This document shows positions 25,395 to 34,532 of a DNA stretch of 42,285 nucleotides, piece after piece (the stretch's first letter is position 1; the number at the start of each line of letters is the position of its first letter). The DNA lies in NCBI GenBank assembly GCA_021801355.1, contig JAJYYB010000016.1:1-42285 (forward strand), read 5' to 3'. A program made the position numbers and the translations under genes. The notes below the pieces were generated by a model. It was not told the origin of the DNA. It worked only from the letters and a program-made list of their open reading frames with translations, and searched no databases. This stretch comes from Microcaldota archaeon (lineage in GTDB: Archaea; Micrarchaeota; Micrarchaeia; Micrarchaeales; Micrarchaeaceae).

Positions 25395-26671
25395 TTACTT
25401 GTGCTCCAGTAGTTTGATTATCTTATCCGGATCGCCATCCACCTCTATGGGCGGGTTCATACGTGATGGCTTAATTGCGGCGAGCTTATTGAGGTGATAG
25501 TCAATGGTGGTTGTTGTGTCCTTTAATATGTTACCAGTGAGTATGCAGACAACTTTCTCATCCTTTTCTATAACGCCTCTTTCCCTCAGCTTCTTTACAC
25601 CGGCTAATGATGCAGCCGAAGCAGGCTCACAGCCTATTCCGCTCGAGTCTATAACCGCTTTCGCATCAAGAATTTCTTGGTCAGAGACTTGCTCTACGGT
25701 TCCCTTGCTGCTCTTTATGGCCTTTAGCGCCTTCTTCCAGCTCACCGGATTGCCTATTTTTATAGCGCTGGCCAGCGTATCAGGATGATCTATCTTAACA
25801 AGATCGCTTCCGCCGCTCTTCCATAGCCTATAGAACGGATTCGCGCCTTCCGATTGTATAGCTGCTATCTTTGGGACCTTCTTTATCAAACCGAACTCTT
25901 TCATCTCAGAGAGGGCCTTGCCTATGGCCGATGTATTGCCCAAATTTCCAGCAGGGAGGGCGATCCAATCAGGCGATTCCCATCTAAGCTGCTGTATAAG
26001 CTCCAATGCTATCGTTTTTTGGCCTTCTATTCTCCATGGATTTATCGAATTGAGCATATACATGTTAAGCCTGCCGCATGCTTCCTGAATCAGACGCATT
26101 GCATCATCAAAGTTGCCCCTTATTTGAAGGACTTTTGCTCCGTAGGCGAGTGTCTGGGCAAGTTTGCCATACGCTATCTCGCCATTAGGTATGAAAACCA
26201 CGGCATTAAGTCCTGCCAGCGCGGCGTATGAAGCCAATGAAGCTGAGGTGTTGCCCGTCGAGGCGCAACAAACTACTTTGCAGTGAAGTCTAACTGCCTC
26301 AGAGATCCCGACAGTCATCCCTCTGTCCTTGAAAGAGCCGGTTGGATTCTCACCCTCATGCTTTAGGTACAGTTGCTTCACTCCGGCAAATCCTGATACA
26401 TTTTTGTGCATGTATAGATTTGTATCGCCCTCCCGGCGTGAGACTATCATCTTATTAGGCACTAATTGGTTTATGAACTCCTTATAGAGCCAGACGCCGC
26501 TATCGTACGGAAATTTTCTGTTCTCCAATCTTTCATCAAGATTGCTTCGTGACAAATTGGGATTTGATATTGAAACCTCAAGCAAGCCACCACAAGAACA
26601 ACGCCAAATATTACTTGGCTTATATTTCCTGCCACAATCTATACAAACAAAAGAAGTTACCGTTTGATCAT
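25395..26671 (-). CDS. thrC: Threonine synthase (apparent one-base frame break at start)
   Basis: This PLP enzyme converts phosphohomoserine to threonine. An N-terminal zinc ribbon (FVCIDCG, RCSCGG) precedes the catalytic domain with the PLP Lys in GENPTGSFKDRGM, then CASTGNTSASLA and LPAGNLGNTSAI. The natural start is ATG 26671, overlapping the thrB stop (ATGA), but it reads MIKR-stop. Adding one base in the T-run 26663-26665 (A-run on the coding strand) joins it to the zinc ribbon, giving about 425 residues. The uninterrupted part from 26585 lacks the ribbon. This may be a sequencing indel or a very recent mutation. Confidence 0.85.
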
Positions 26672-27591
26672 CCCAGCTGTTTTATACCGTCTTTTGATAT
26701 TCTGCTGATTATTATTTCGTGCTTTTCCTTGAATATACTTTCTATGCCTGTTAGCAGTTTTTTCTTTCCCTTATTCGATTTATCCCCAAGTATTAGTATG
26801 GCGGGTCCTGCACCGCTTGCAGCAACACCATAGCCTAAATTGCTAGCTAACTTCTTTATCTCATAGAAGTGCTGCAAGATTCCTGCCCTCGCTCTTGCAG
26901 GCTCAGCTATTTTGTCATCCATTGCTTTTATCACGCCCTGTACATCATCATCGGCCACCGAGCAGATTAACGATGAAAGGCACTGCATATTGTATTGCGC
27001 TGAAGAACGGCTAACCTCATTTGGTAACACTTCCCTCGCCTGCTTTGTAGATTTTTTGCCATTCTCAGGGGATACTATTACCGCCTCCATTGAGGCAGGC
27101 ACATCCATCTTCTTTATTTTAATCGGCTCTCGGCCAGTGACCACGGTGAATCCGCCGAATATAGCTGGCGCCACATTGTCTAAATGAGGCACCCCTGCTG
27201 ATACCGCCTCTCCGAATGATGCATAATGTACCAATTTTTCATTGCTTAAACCGAGATTGAAGAGTTTGTTTATAGCGTATGCGATACCGGCTGCGCTTGC
27301 AGCACTGCTGCCCATTCCGCCGCTCGGCTTGATCTGCTTCCTTATCATTATATCAAGACCGCTCTTGATGTCAAAATCGCTTCTCATCTCATTTATTACT
27401 GGACCGCACGAATTTTGATCAATTTTAATTGGCACCTCATATCTGCCTTTAGAGCTTATTCTATCAATTTCAGATACAGAGACTACCATTTCATCAAATG
27501 GCTTCTCAAGCGCTACGCCGCATATATCGAAACCCGAACCGAGATTTGCCGAAGTTGCAGGTGCCCTAATCTTTATGCTTCGCATTTTCAC
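26668..27591 (-). CDS. thrB: Homoserine kinase
   Basis: This GHMP-family kinase has 307 residues and phosphorylates homoserine. It shows RAPATSANLGSGFD at the start, the ATP loop KPSGGMGSSAASAAG, HLDNVAPAIFGGF and a C-terminal GVAASGAGPAILIL. Met at 27591 or the second Met at 27585 may be the start. It overlaps the end of hom by about 20 nt and its stop overlaps the thrC ATG, so the operon is translationally coupled. Confidence 0.92.
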   Translation of the reverse strand: MKMRSIKIRAPATSANLGSGFDICGVALEKPFDEMVVSVSEIDRISSKGRYEVPIKIDQNSCGPVINEMRSDFDIKSGLDIMIRKQIKPSGGMGSSAASAAGIAYAINKLFNLGLSNEKLVHYASFGEAVSAGVPHLDNVAPAIFGGFTVVTGREPIKIKKMDVPASMEAVIVSPENGKKSTKQAREVLPNEVSRSSAQYNMQCLSSLICSVADDDVQGVIKAMDDKIAEPARARAGILQHFYEIKKLASNLGYGVAASGAGPAILILGDKSNKGKKKLLTGIESIFKEKHEIIISRISKDGIKQLG

Positions 27592-28642
27592 ATCGTTTTA
27601 ATTCTTTCAACATTTTCTTAAGATTCCCTGCTACTCTGCTTGCCGTTACGTCACCTCCGCTGCCGGGACCCGCCAAGAAAAGGTTGAGCTCGCTATTGTT
27701 AGCCTTCCCCTTTATCTCTATTGCATTGTTTATCGAATCTATATTTGCTAGTGAATCAGTCTTGCTTAATATTTCAGGCCCTACGGAGGCCTTAATACTG
27801 CCGGCTTCTTCGCTTATTTTACAGACCAGCTTTATAGTCTTGCCCTCATTTTTCAGCTTCTGGATCAGTGGTTGGTCTATGCCCTCAATACCAAGATGAC
27901 TTTTGTCTATTCCAAAAAGACGTACATCTGTTCTGCCAATTTTTTTGTTGAATATGCGATTGCAAAGTCCAACTACCTTGAGGGCGGAGTCGTATCCCTT
28001 TACGTCATATTCGTAGTCAGCTTCCGCATAGCCACGTTTTATTGCGTCGTTAAGTGCTGATTGGAACCCCGTTTCTTGAAGCTTGCATAGTATGTAGTTA
28101 GTTGACCCGTTCAGTATCGCCCTAACCTCAATAATTTCAGAATTTATCCCATCGAACATCTCAAACACAGGAGTTCCACCCATGACACTTGCCCCGTCAA
28201 GGAACATTGCGTGCTTCTTCTCAGCCAATTTCTCAACTTTTTGCATCGCCTTTATCGACCTGAGATGGTTCTTTGAAGACACTATAACATTTACCCCTTG
28301 ATTCAAAGCGCATAATACATTTGAGAAGCCTGGTTCGCCATCCTTTACATTTGTTGGAGTAAGATCGATTAAAATATCTGGATGTAACTTTTCGATAACG
28401 TACTTGGCATCGATTTTCTTAGACAACTTGGAGCGTGAAATCTCGTTAAAGCTCACCTTTTCACGTAGTACAATAGATGGATTGATGCCTTTTTGGCTAA
28501 AAATCCCGCCGCTGCTATCTAGCGCTGCAATCAAAAATATATCAGCGCCTATTCCAGAGGCCCATAATTCCAATTGACCCCACATCTGCATAAGGCTTCT
28601 GCCGACATTGCCTAGCCCAACAACGGCTATTTTGACTTTCAT
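27566..28642 (-). CDS. hom: Homoserine dehydrogenase
   Basis: The protein has 358 residues and reduces aspartate semialdehyde to homoserine. The NAD(P) loop is VVGLGNVGRSLMQ; SSKNHLRS precedes the substrate domain with LNGSTNYILCKLQETG and GYAEADYEYDVKGYDSALK, and the end is AGPGSGGDVTASRVAGNL. There is no ACT domain, so feedback control of the pathway probably rests on aspartate kinase. It overlaps asd by 4 nt at the 5' side and thrB at the 3' side. Confidence 0.93.
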   Translation of the reverse strand: MKVKIAVVGLGNVGRSLMQMWGQLELWASGIGADIFLIAALDSSGGIFSQKGINPSIVLREKVSFNEISRSKLSKKIDAKYVIEKLHPDILIDLTPTNVKDGEPGFSNVLCALNQGVNVIVSSKNHLRSIKAMQKVEKLAEKKHAMFLDGASVMGGTPVFEMFDGINSEIIEVRAILNGSTNYILCKLQETGFQSALNDAIKRGYAEADYEYDVKGYDSALKVVGLCNRIFNKKIGRTDVRLFGIDKSHLGIEGIDQPLIQKLKNEGKTIKLVCKISEEAGSIKASVGPEILSKTDSLANIDSINNAIEIKGKANNSELNLFLAGPGSGGDVTASRVAGNLKKMLKELKRCENAKHKD

Positions 28643-29661
28643 ATGTAACCTCTGGAGAAAAGTAGTTCTCCGTCAAGTATTCCTGCTCCGGCCGCGCCCC
28701 TGACAAGGTTATCGCCGACTACGGTATACGCTATGCTCTTCTTGTCCAGACCCGCCCTTAACCTTCCTACAGTTACTGCCATGCCATTGCCATCCAGGCG
28801 AGGCTGTGGCCTGTTTAGCTCTTGACTTACGATTATGGGCTTCTTTGGGGCCGAAGGCAGTCCCTCAAGGCCAGGGAAGTTGCTCATTAAATCCTTAACA
28901 TTATCAACATCGACGTTTTCTGCGAATTCTACGTATACGGATATTGTATGCCCATTCAGGACAGGAACCCTGTTGCATGAACCGAATATATCAATGTGCT
29001 TGTTTTCTATCTTGCCGTTTTCGATTTTACCGAAAATCTTTGGCGTCTCTTCCACCAACTTTTCCTCTTCATCGTGTATGTAAGGTATTACATTGCCCAA
29101 TGCTTCTACAGAAGCTAATCCTGGATGCCCTGCACCGCTCAGTGCCTGCATCGAGGTTGCGAAAATCCTCTTTACAGCAAATTCATCAAATAGAGGCTTC
29201 AATGAGAGGCACATTATTATTGTGGTACAGTTTGGATCACAGACCAATCCTCCTTTAATCGATTTTCTCTGTTTGTCCAACAACTTGAGGTGATCCGCAT
29301 TTATCTCCGGTATCATTAGTGGCACTCTTTTATCCATCCTGTTTGTGCTGGCCTTGCTGATTACGGTTTTACCTTCTTTAGCAAGGCGCCATTCAACCAA
29401 TTGGGCTATGTCCGATGGCAATGCCGAGAACACCACCTTAGACTCGAATTTGTCCAGCACGCCTTTTACTTTTACATCATCCAGATAGTCTCCAGTTTCA
29501 GCTAGTATGCCTCTATTTACTTCTCCGAAGCGCTTGCCCTTTGATTTCTCAGATGCTGCCAACTCCTTGACCTTGAAGTATGGGTGATCCGCCAGCAATT
29601 CGATAAACTTCTGACCTGCCAGCCCTGTTGCACCCAATACTGCGACATCAATGCTCCTCAT
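28639..29661 (-). CDS. asd: Aspartate-semialdehyde dehydrogenase
   Basis: The protein has 340 residues and reduces aspartyl phosphate. It shows VLGATGLAGQKFIELL, SALPSDIAQ, the catalytic Cys in VCDPNCTTI, SGAGHPGLASVEALGN, and CNRVPVLNGHTISVYVEF with the active His. It is the archaeal/fungal type. ATG 29661 is chosen because GGTGGG precedes it; a TATA-like CGATTAAATGG (about 29702-29711) would start the operon near 29680. It is the first gene of asd-hom-thrB-thrC. Confidence 0.93.
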   Translation of the reverse strand: MRSIDVAVLGATGLAGQKFIELLADHPYFKVKELAASEKSKGKRFGEVNRGILAETGDYLDDVKVKGVLDKFESKVVFSALPSDIAQLVEWRLAKEGKTVISKASTNRMDKRVPLMIPEINADHLKLLDKQRKSIKGGLVCDPNCTTIIMCLSLKPLFDEFAVKRIFATSMQALSGAGHPGLASVEALGNVIPYIHDEEEKLVEETPKIFGKIENGKIENKHIDIFGSCNRVPVLNGHTISVYVEFAENVDVDNVKDLMSNFPGLEGLPSAPKKPIIVSQELNRPQPRLDGNGMAVTVGRLRAGLDKKSIAYTVVGDNLVRGAAGAGILDGELLFSRGYI

Positions 29662-29879
29662 TTTCCCACCTAGATAAATTCTGGTACTTGCTTTGTAATG
29701 CCATTTAATCGCAAGACACACTTTGTTTATAGCCTGCTAGTTCAGTTGCAATGGCTATACCCCAGAAAACGAAAACAGATTATAACATTTTCAGAGATTT
29801 AGCTAGCACTACGACTAGCGCGTTGTAGCTGTTGTGCTTAAACCTCCGACTAATGCCATGATACTATTTCATAATACTG

Positions 29880-29890
29880 CTTTATAAATG
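29880..29890 (+). promoter_or_regulatory. TATA box of the threonine aldolase gene
   Basis: CTTTATAAATG predicts a transcript start near 29911. This lies downstream of the first in-frame ATG-like start at 29893 and upstream of ATG 29950, so it decides the start of the next gene. Confidence 0.55.
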
Positions 29891-29949
29891 TTTTGTGGAG
29901 GAGAAATGCGGTTATAAAGTTGTTGGACCATAGAATAGAAAGTGATTCC

Positions 29950-30990
29950 ATGCTTATGCAAAAAGGCTTCGCAAGTGACAACAATTCTGGTGTCCACCCT
30001 GATGTGATTAGGGCTATAGAGGCAGCAAACTCGGATCATGTTGTAGCTTATGGCGATGACGTTTATACCAAGCGTGCGATAGAGAAGATGAGGCAGGCTT
30101 TTGGCAAGGACATAGATGTGCACTTCGTATTTGGAGGCACAGGTGCTAACGCGGTCGCGTTAAAGGCGATGACAGACTCTTACAACGCTATAATATGCGC
30201 GGAGACCGCCCACATGAACGTAGAGGAGGTCGGCGCACCTGAGAAACTTACCGGTTGCAAACTGCTGACTATCCCTTCAAAGAACGGAAAGATAACAGTA
30301 GACGGGATAAAGAGCCATCTTCATGCACTGGGCAACCAGCATCACGCACAGCCAAAGGTGGTATCAATCACCCAGTCAACCGAATATGGGACGGTTTACA
30401 CACCTGATGAGATAAGAGATATAGCTGACTTTGCCCATGAAATGGGGCTTTTATTGCATGTGGATGGAGCAAGGCTAGCCAATGCTGCGGTTTCACTTGG
30501 AACGGGGTTCAAGCAGATAACTGCTGGCGTAGGCGTTGATGCGCTTTCCTTTGGTGGGACGAAGAATGGGATGATGTACGGGGAGGCGGTAATTTTCTTT
30601 GATAGAGAACTCTCTAAGGACTTCAAATACATACAGAAGCAAGCGACGCAGTTGCCATCAAAAATGAGATTTATATCGGCACAATTCGATGCAGTCTTAT
30701 CGAATGGCTTATGGAGGAGTATGGCAGCCAACGCGAATGAGATGGCTAAGACCCTTGCTAACGAGCTTAGGAGCATACCTCAAATCAAAATAACGCAGAA
30801 TGTAGAAGCGAATGCAGTTTTCGCGCTAATCCCAAAAAGGTATCTTGCAGAGATAAGGAAAAGGTACTTCTTTTATACGTGGCACGAGGACGCAAAATCT
30901 GCTGAGGTGCGTCTTATGGCTTCATTTGACACAACAATAGAAGACATAGACGCGTTCGTTGAATTCCTTAAGGATGTTATCGAAAAGTGA
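29950..30990 (+). CDS. ltaE: Low-specificity threonine aldolase
   Basis: This PLP fold-type I enzyme has about 346 residues and splits threonine to glycine and acetaldehyde. It shows FASDNNSGVHPDVIRAI, FGGTGANAVAL, the His-containing ETAHMNVEE, LHVDGARLANAAVSLG, and the PLP Lys in SFGGTKNGMMYGE. ATG 29950 (or 29956) is the start consistent with the TATA box. It is divergent from the threonine operon, so the two could serve a threonine-to-glycine route. Confidence 0.9.
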   Translation: MLMQKGFASDNNSGVHPDVIRAIEAANSDHVVAYGDDVYTKRAIEKMRQAFGKDIDVHFVFGGTGANAVALKAMTDSYNAIICAETAHMNVEEVGAPEKLTGCKLLTIPSKNGKITVDGIKSHLHALGNQHHAQPKVVSITQSTEYGTVYTPDEIRDIADFAHEMGLLLHVDGARLANAAVSLGTGFKQITAGVGVDALSFGGTKNGMMYGEAVIFFDRELSKDFKYIQKQATQLPSKMRFISAQFDAVLSNGLWRSMAANANEMAKTLANELRSIPQIKITQNVEANAVFALIPKRYLAEIRKRYFFYTWHEDAKSAEVRLMASFDTTIEDIDAFVEFLKDVIEK

Positions 30991-31012
30991 TTGTGGGCGC
31001 GCACAATCAAAT

Positions 31013-31939
31013 CTATTTTTCCAACTTCTGAAGAAGCTCCAATGCTGCGGAATAAGGATCCACGCCTTCATCAAGCATCTTGGCTATGCTCGCAGCGTTG
31101 CCTTGGGTCAGTTTGTCGATGCTTTTTGACATGAGCTCCTTTGCTATGCGATCGACCTCCGTGCCGAAAGCCTTTGATATGAACGCTGCGGTGTCAACGC
31201 CATTTTCATGCTCAAGTGTCAGATCCGCAAGCTCCTTTATGCCATGCTTTGAAACGCAGCTTGTGGTCGTTACTTTCTTAGTGTTCTTGCCTTGCTGCGA
31301 CGAAAGGTAAGCCATAATCGACCTCTTGGCCTGATCTGCCCCGGGCAGTTCTGACTTGTTAATCACGAATATATCAGCTATCTCCATTGTGCCTGCCTTC
31401 ATCGCCTGGATCTCGTCCCCCAGACCTGGCGCGAGCACAAGAAGTATGGTTGATGATATGTTCAGTATATCGAAGTCAGCCTGGCCTGAACCGACCGACT
31501 CGACAATCACAAGGTCAAAGCCAGCGCAAGAAAGCGTTATGAGTGCGTTCATTACTGACGCAGTAAGGCCGCCCTTGGCGCCCCTGGTTGCTATGCTGCG
31601 CATGAATATGCTGCTGCTTGATAGCGTGTCTTCCATCCTTATCCTATTGCCCAGAAAGGCGCCGCCGCTGAACGGGCTTGATGCATCAATCGCTATTATG
31701 GCAAGCTTATGCCCTGATGCTGCTATGATAGGTGCGAGCTGCGATATCAGTGTGCTCTTACCGCATCCGGGCGGGCCGGTTATCCCTATTACATGCGGTA
31801 TCTTCTTTGGATCGTAGAGCCCCTTTATGACCTTTGAGAAAGCCTTTGGATCGTCCTCTGCCATGGTTATGCAGCGGGCTATGCTTCCTCTATCTCCAGC
31901 CTTCAACCCTTCTGAAAGCCTGCTCGCCTCGACGCCCAA
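31013..31939 (-). CDS. MeaB/ArgK-type GTPase, mutase chaperone
   Basis: The protein has 308 residues and the G3E-family layout: Walker A GITGPPGCGKSTL, the AIDASSPFSGGAFLGNRIRM segment, VIVESVGSGQAD and the base-recognition NKSE. MeaB proteins load and protect B12-dependent acyl-CoA mutases. It starts 4 nt after the mutase small subunit (TTG start), which fits this role. It is the last gene of the leftward mutase group. Confidence 0.9.
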   Translation of the reverse strand: MGVEASRLSEGLKAGDRGSIARCITMAEDDPKAFSKVIKGLYDPKKIPHVIGITGPPGCGKSTLISQLAPIIAASGHKLAIIAIDASSPFSGGAFLGNRIRMEDTLSSSSIFMRSIATRGAKGGLTASVMNALITLSCAGFDLVIVESVGSGQADFDILNISSTILLVLAPGLGDEIQAMKAGTMEIADIFVINKSELPGADQAKRSIMAYLSSQQGKNTKKVTTTSCVSKHGIKELADLTLEHENGVDTAAFISKAFGTEVDRIAKELMSKSIDKLTQGNAASIAKMLDEGVDPYSAALELLQKLEK

Positions 31940-31943
31940 AGCC

Positions 31944-32405
31944 TCACCACTTATTAGCCCTTGCCTCCTCTGCCCGCTTTCTTATATGCGATATTATCTC
32001 GTTCATTGGCGTACCTGGGCCATAGTTACCAGTGACGCCTATCTTTTCCAGTTTCGGCCTGTCTGCTTCTGGTATTGTGCCTCCGCCGACCACTGCGATA
32101 TCGCCTTCCGCGTGCCTCTTCTTCAGCAACTCCATGACCTTCTTGAATATAGTCATGTGAGAGCCATTCAGCAGGCTTATTGCAATCACGTCCACGTCCT
32201 CGTCTATTGCTATGTTTATTATCTCCTCGGGGGTGGGGAGAAGCCCCGGGTATATGACCTCCATTCCAGCATCCCTGAAGGCTCTGGCTAGCACATAGAT
32301 TCCCCTGTCATGGCCATCTATCGCAGGCTTTGCAAGAAGTATCCTTATAGGCCTTTCAGATGATTTTTGGTTCTTTCCACTCCCCATATACCTCCCTTCC
32401 GACAT
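31944..32405 (-). CDS. Acyl-CoA mutase small subunit, cobalamin-binding
   Basis: The protein has 153 residues. The B12-binding motif DxHxxG is seen in IDGHDRGIYVLARAF (lower axial His), followed by YPGLLPTPEEI, AISLLNGSH and VVGGGTIPE. It pairs with the large subunit encoded just upstream. ATG 32405 gives a 50-nt overlap with the large-subunit gene; ATG 32387 would shorten it. Cobalamin must come from outside or from genes not in this window. Confidence 0.92.
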   Translation of the reverse strand: MSEGRYMGSGKNQKSSERPIRILLAKPAIDGHDRGIYVLARAFRDAGMEVIYPGLLPTPEEIINIAIDEDVDVIAISLLNGSHMTIFKKVMELLKKRHAEGDIAVVGGGTIPEADRPKLEKIGVTGNYGPGTPMNEIISHIRKRAEEARANKW

Positions 32406-34065
32406 TAACTATTTCCCCTATAGTAGCATAAGCCTTGACCGCATCCATTACATAAGGCACGAGATTTTCCGAACTCGAAGCCATGGCTACACGTAGCCTC
32501 TCAAGGTGCAGTCTGACTTTGGATTCGTTTCGCGCCTTCTTTACTTGTGCTATCCTTGCGCGCTGCGTCCTTTGGGCCCTCATACTTATCTTTAGCGTAT
32601 TGATCTGCTTCTCCTGCTCCTCCCTGTACTTGTTGACCCCTACCATTACGTCGTCCCCGTTCTCAAGCCTCATCTGCCTCTCGTACGAGGCATCGGCTAT
32701 CTCGCCCTGCATATAACCCTTCTTTATTGCTTCAAGAACCCCTCCTATCTTCTCTATCCTATCAAAGTACTCGTAAGCCTGCAGTTCCATCTTCTTTGTA
32801 AGCGCCTCTACATAATAAGACCCGCCAAGTGGGTCAACTGGACTGAGTACGCCGGACTCTTCAGCTATTATCTGCTGGGTTCTGAGCGCGACCTTGGCGG
32901 CGTCCTCTGTTGGCAGCGCTAAGGCCTCATCGTATGAGTTCGTGTGTATGCTCTGCGCCCCTCCTAGCACAGTGTAAAGAGCCTCAAGGGCAGTCCTGGC
33001 AATGTTGTTGAGCGGCTGTTGCCATGTGAGCGTGTATCCTGATGTCTGCGCGTGGAACCTGAGCTTCAGAGACCTGTCACTCTTTGCGCCGTATTTCTCC
33101 TTCATAACAGTAGCCCATATCCTCCTGGCAGCCCTGAACTTGGCTATCTCCTCGAACATATTCATCGATGAATCAAAGAAAAACGATATCCGCTGGGCGA
33201 ATGAGTCGACGTCAAGTCCTGCTTCTATCCCCATATCAACATAATGGAACCCGTCCGCAAGCGTGAATGCGAGTTCCTGCACTGCAGTGGCTCCTGCTTC
33301 TCTTATATGATAACCAGATACGCTTATGTAATTCCATTTTGGTATGTTCTTTACAGAATAAAGCATCATGTCTCTAATCATTCTAAGGTGCGCTTCTGGA
33401 GGGTAGAACCATTCCTTCTGCGCGATGTACTCTTTGAGTATGTCTGCCTGGAGCGTGCCTGAAAGCATCTCTGGTTTTATGCCTCTCTTCTGCGCAACTG
33501 CGATGTACATTGAGAAGAGTATTATCGCTGGCGCGTTGATTGTCATAGAAGTGCTTACCTTATCGAGCGGTATGCCATCAAAAAGCACCTCCATGTCCTT
33601 GAGTGAGGTTACGTTTACACCGCATTTGCCTATCTCACCCTCTGCTCTTTTGTTATCGCAATCGATACCGTAAAGTGTAGGTTCATCAAACGCTATGCTG
33701 AGCCCTGTCTCTCCGTGTTTAAGTAGGTATTTGAGCCTCGTATTTGTGTCTTCTGGTGTGCCGAAGCCGGAGAACATCCTCATTGTCCACGGCTTGCCTA
33801 TGTACATATTAGGATAGATCCCTCTTGTGAAAGGATAAACGCCTGGCATCTCGTCCGGCTGCGGCGCTACGTCATCTTTGGTGTAAACCTCCCTGATCTC
33901 TGAACCTTCAACAGTCTTGCCAAGCCATGGCTCGAGCACGTTTTTATGCCACTTTTCATATGCAGCATTGCCTTTCCTATGCGGAGCTGAAAGTTCTGCC
34001 ACTTTTTTGCTCCAGTATGATTCCGTTGCTGAAGTTTTTGCTTTCTTGCCCATAGGAGTTACCAT
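32356..34065 (-). CDS. Acyl-CoA mutase large subunit (isobutyryl-CoA mutase-like)
   Basis: This TIM-barrel mutase subunit has 569 residues, with KPWTMRMFSGFGTPEDTN, ISVSGYHIREAGATA and QTSGYTLT. In methylmalonyl-CoA mutase the position in MRMFSG is Tyr89; here it is Phe. Arg207 in the KEFMVRNTY segment is Gln here (KEYIAQKEW). Phe and Gln are the residues of isobutyryl-CoA mutase. The split large/small architecture also fits IcmA/IcmB. It would interconvert isobutyryl- and butyryl-CoA, though methylmalonyl-CoA or another substrate cannot be excluded. Confidence 0.85.
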   Translation of the reverse strand: MVTPMGKKAKTSATESYWSKKVAELSAPHRKGNAAYEKWHKNVLEPWLGKTVEGSEIREVYTKDDVAPQPDEMPGVYPFTRGIYPNMYIGKPWTMRMFSGFGTPEDTNTRLKYLLKHGETGLSIAFDEPTLYGIDCDNKRAEGEIGKCGVNVTSLKDMEVLFDGIPLDKVSTSMTINAPAIILFSMYIAVAQKRGIKPEMLSGTLQADILKEYIAQKEWFYPPEAHLRMIRDMMLYSVKNIPKWNYISVSGYHIREAGATAVQELAFTLADGFHYVDMGIEAGLDVDSFAQRISFFFDSSMNMFEEIAKFRAARRIWATVMKEKYGAKSDRSLKLRFHAQTSGYTLTWQQPLNNIARTALEALYTVLGGAQSIHTNSYDEALALPTEDAAKVALRTQQIIAEESGVLSPVDPLGGSYYVEALTKKMELQAYEYFDRIEKIGGVLEAIKKGYMQGEIADASYERQMRLENGDDVMVGVNKYREEQEKQINTLKISMRAQRTQRARIAQVKKARNESKVRLHLERLRVAMASSSENLVPYVMDAVKAYATIGEIVNVGREVYGEWKEPKII

Positions 34066-34078
34066 GCAATTCGATTTT

Positions 34079-34531
34079 CTATTTCGCTGCGCTCTCCAAG
34101 TGTGATTTGATAGCTGTGATTATAATGTTTATCTTGTCCTCGCTTACCTTCTTTATTATGCTAGCGCCTACGCCGCTTATGAGGCCGCCAAGCTCAAATG
34201 TAGAATCCCAGACCATGTCCGTTGCGCCGGCGCCTTTCTCCTTCAATTGTATGTCAAGCAATATTTTTACATTGCTGCCTATGCCATTGCCCTCAATAGT
34301 GTATGAAACTGCGCTCCCTTCTTTTTTCACAAAGCTGCCGCGCAGGTCGAATAGCCCTCTTACCATACCTATTCCTACCTTTGCCTTGAGGGTGAAATTC
34401 TTGTCATCTATTTTTTTGAAGCCTTCCGTATCTGGTATGCATCCAGATACGCTCTGCGTATCAGTGAGGAAACCGTATGCTGAAGCTATCGGTGCGGTTA
34501 TTTCCATATTGCCATCAAGTTTTATCTGCAT
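34079..34531 (-). CDS. CoxG-like SRPBCC domain protein
   Basis: The protein has 150 residues and an SRPBCC (START-like) fold of the CO dehydrogenase subunit G family. It shows GNMEITAPIASAYGFLTDT, SGCIPDTEGFKKI, and a C-terminal amphipathic helix after LGGLISGVGASIIKK. Such proteins bind hydrophobic ligands; no CO dehydrogenase is nearby. ATG 34531, 1 nt after the dehydrogenase stop, is preferred over 34558. The position between acyl-CoA dehydrogenase and mutase suggests a role with acyl-CoA or membrane electron transfer, by inference. Confidence 0.72.
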   Translation of the reverse strand: MQIKLDGNMEITAPIASAYGFLTDTQSVSGCIPDTEGFKKIDDKNFTLKAKVGIGMVRGLFDLRGSFVKKEGSAVSYTIEGNGIGSNVKILLDIQLKEKGAGATDMVWDSTFELGGLISGVGASIIKKVSEDKINIIITAIKSHLESAAK

Positions 34532-34532
34532 G

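Noticed and set aside
31944-34065. Calling the mutase simply methylmalonyl-CoA mutase
   Set aside because: The two substrate-determining residues differ from that enzyme and match isobutyryl-CoA mutase, so the narrower name is not supported.
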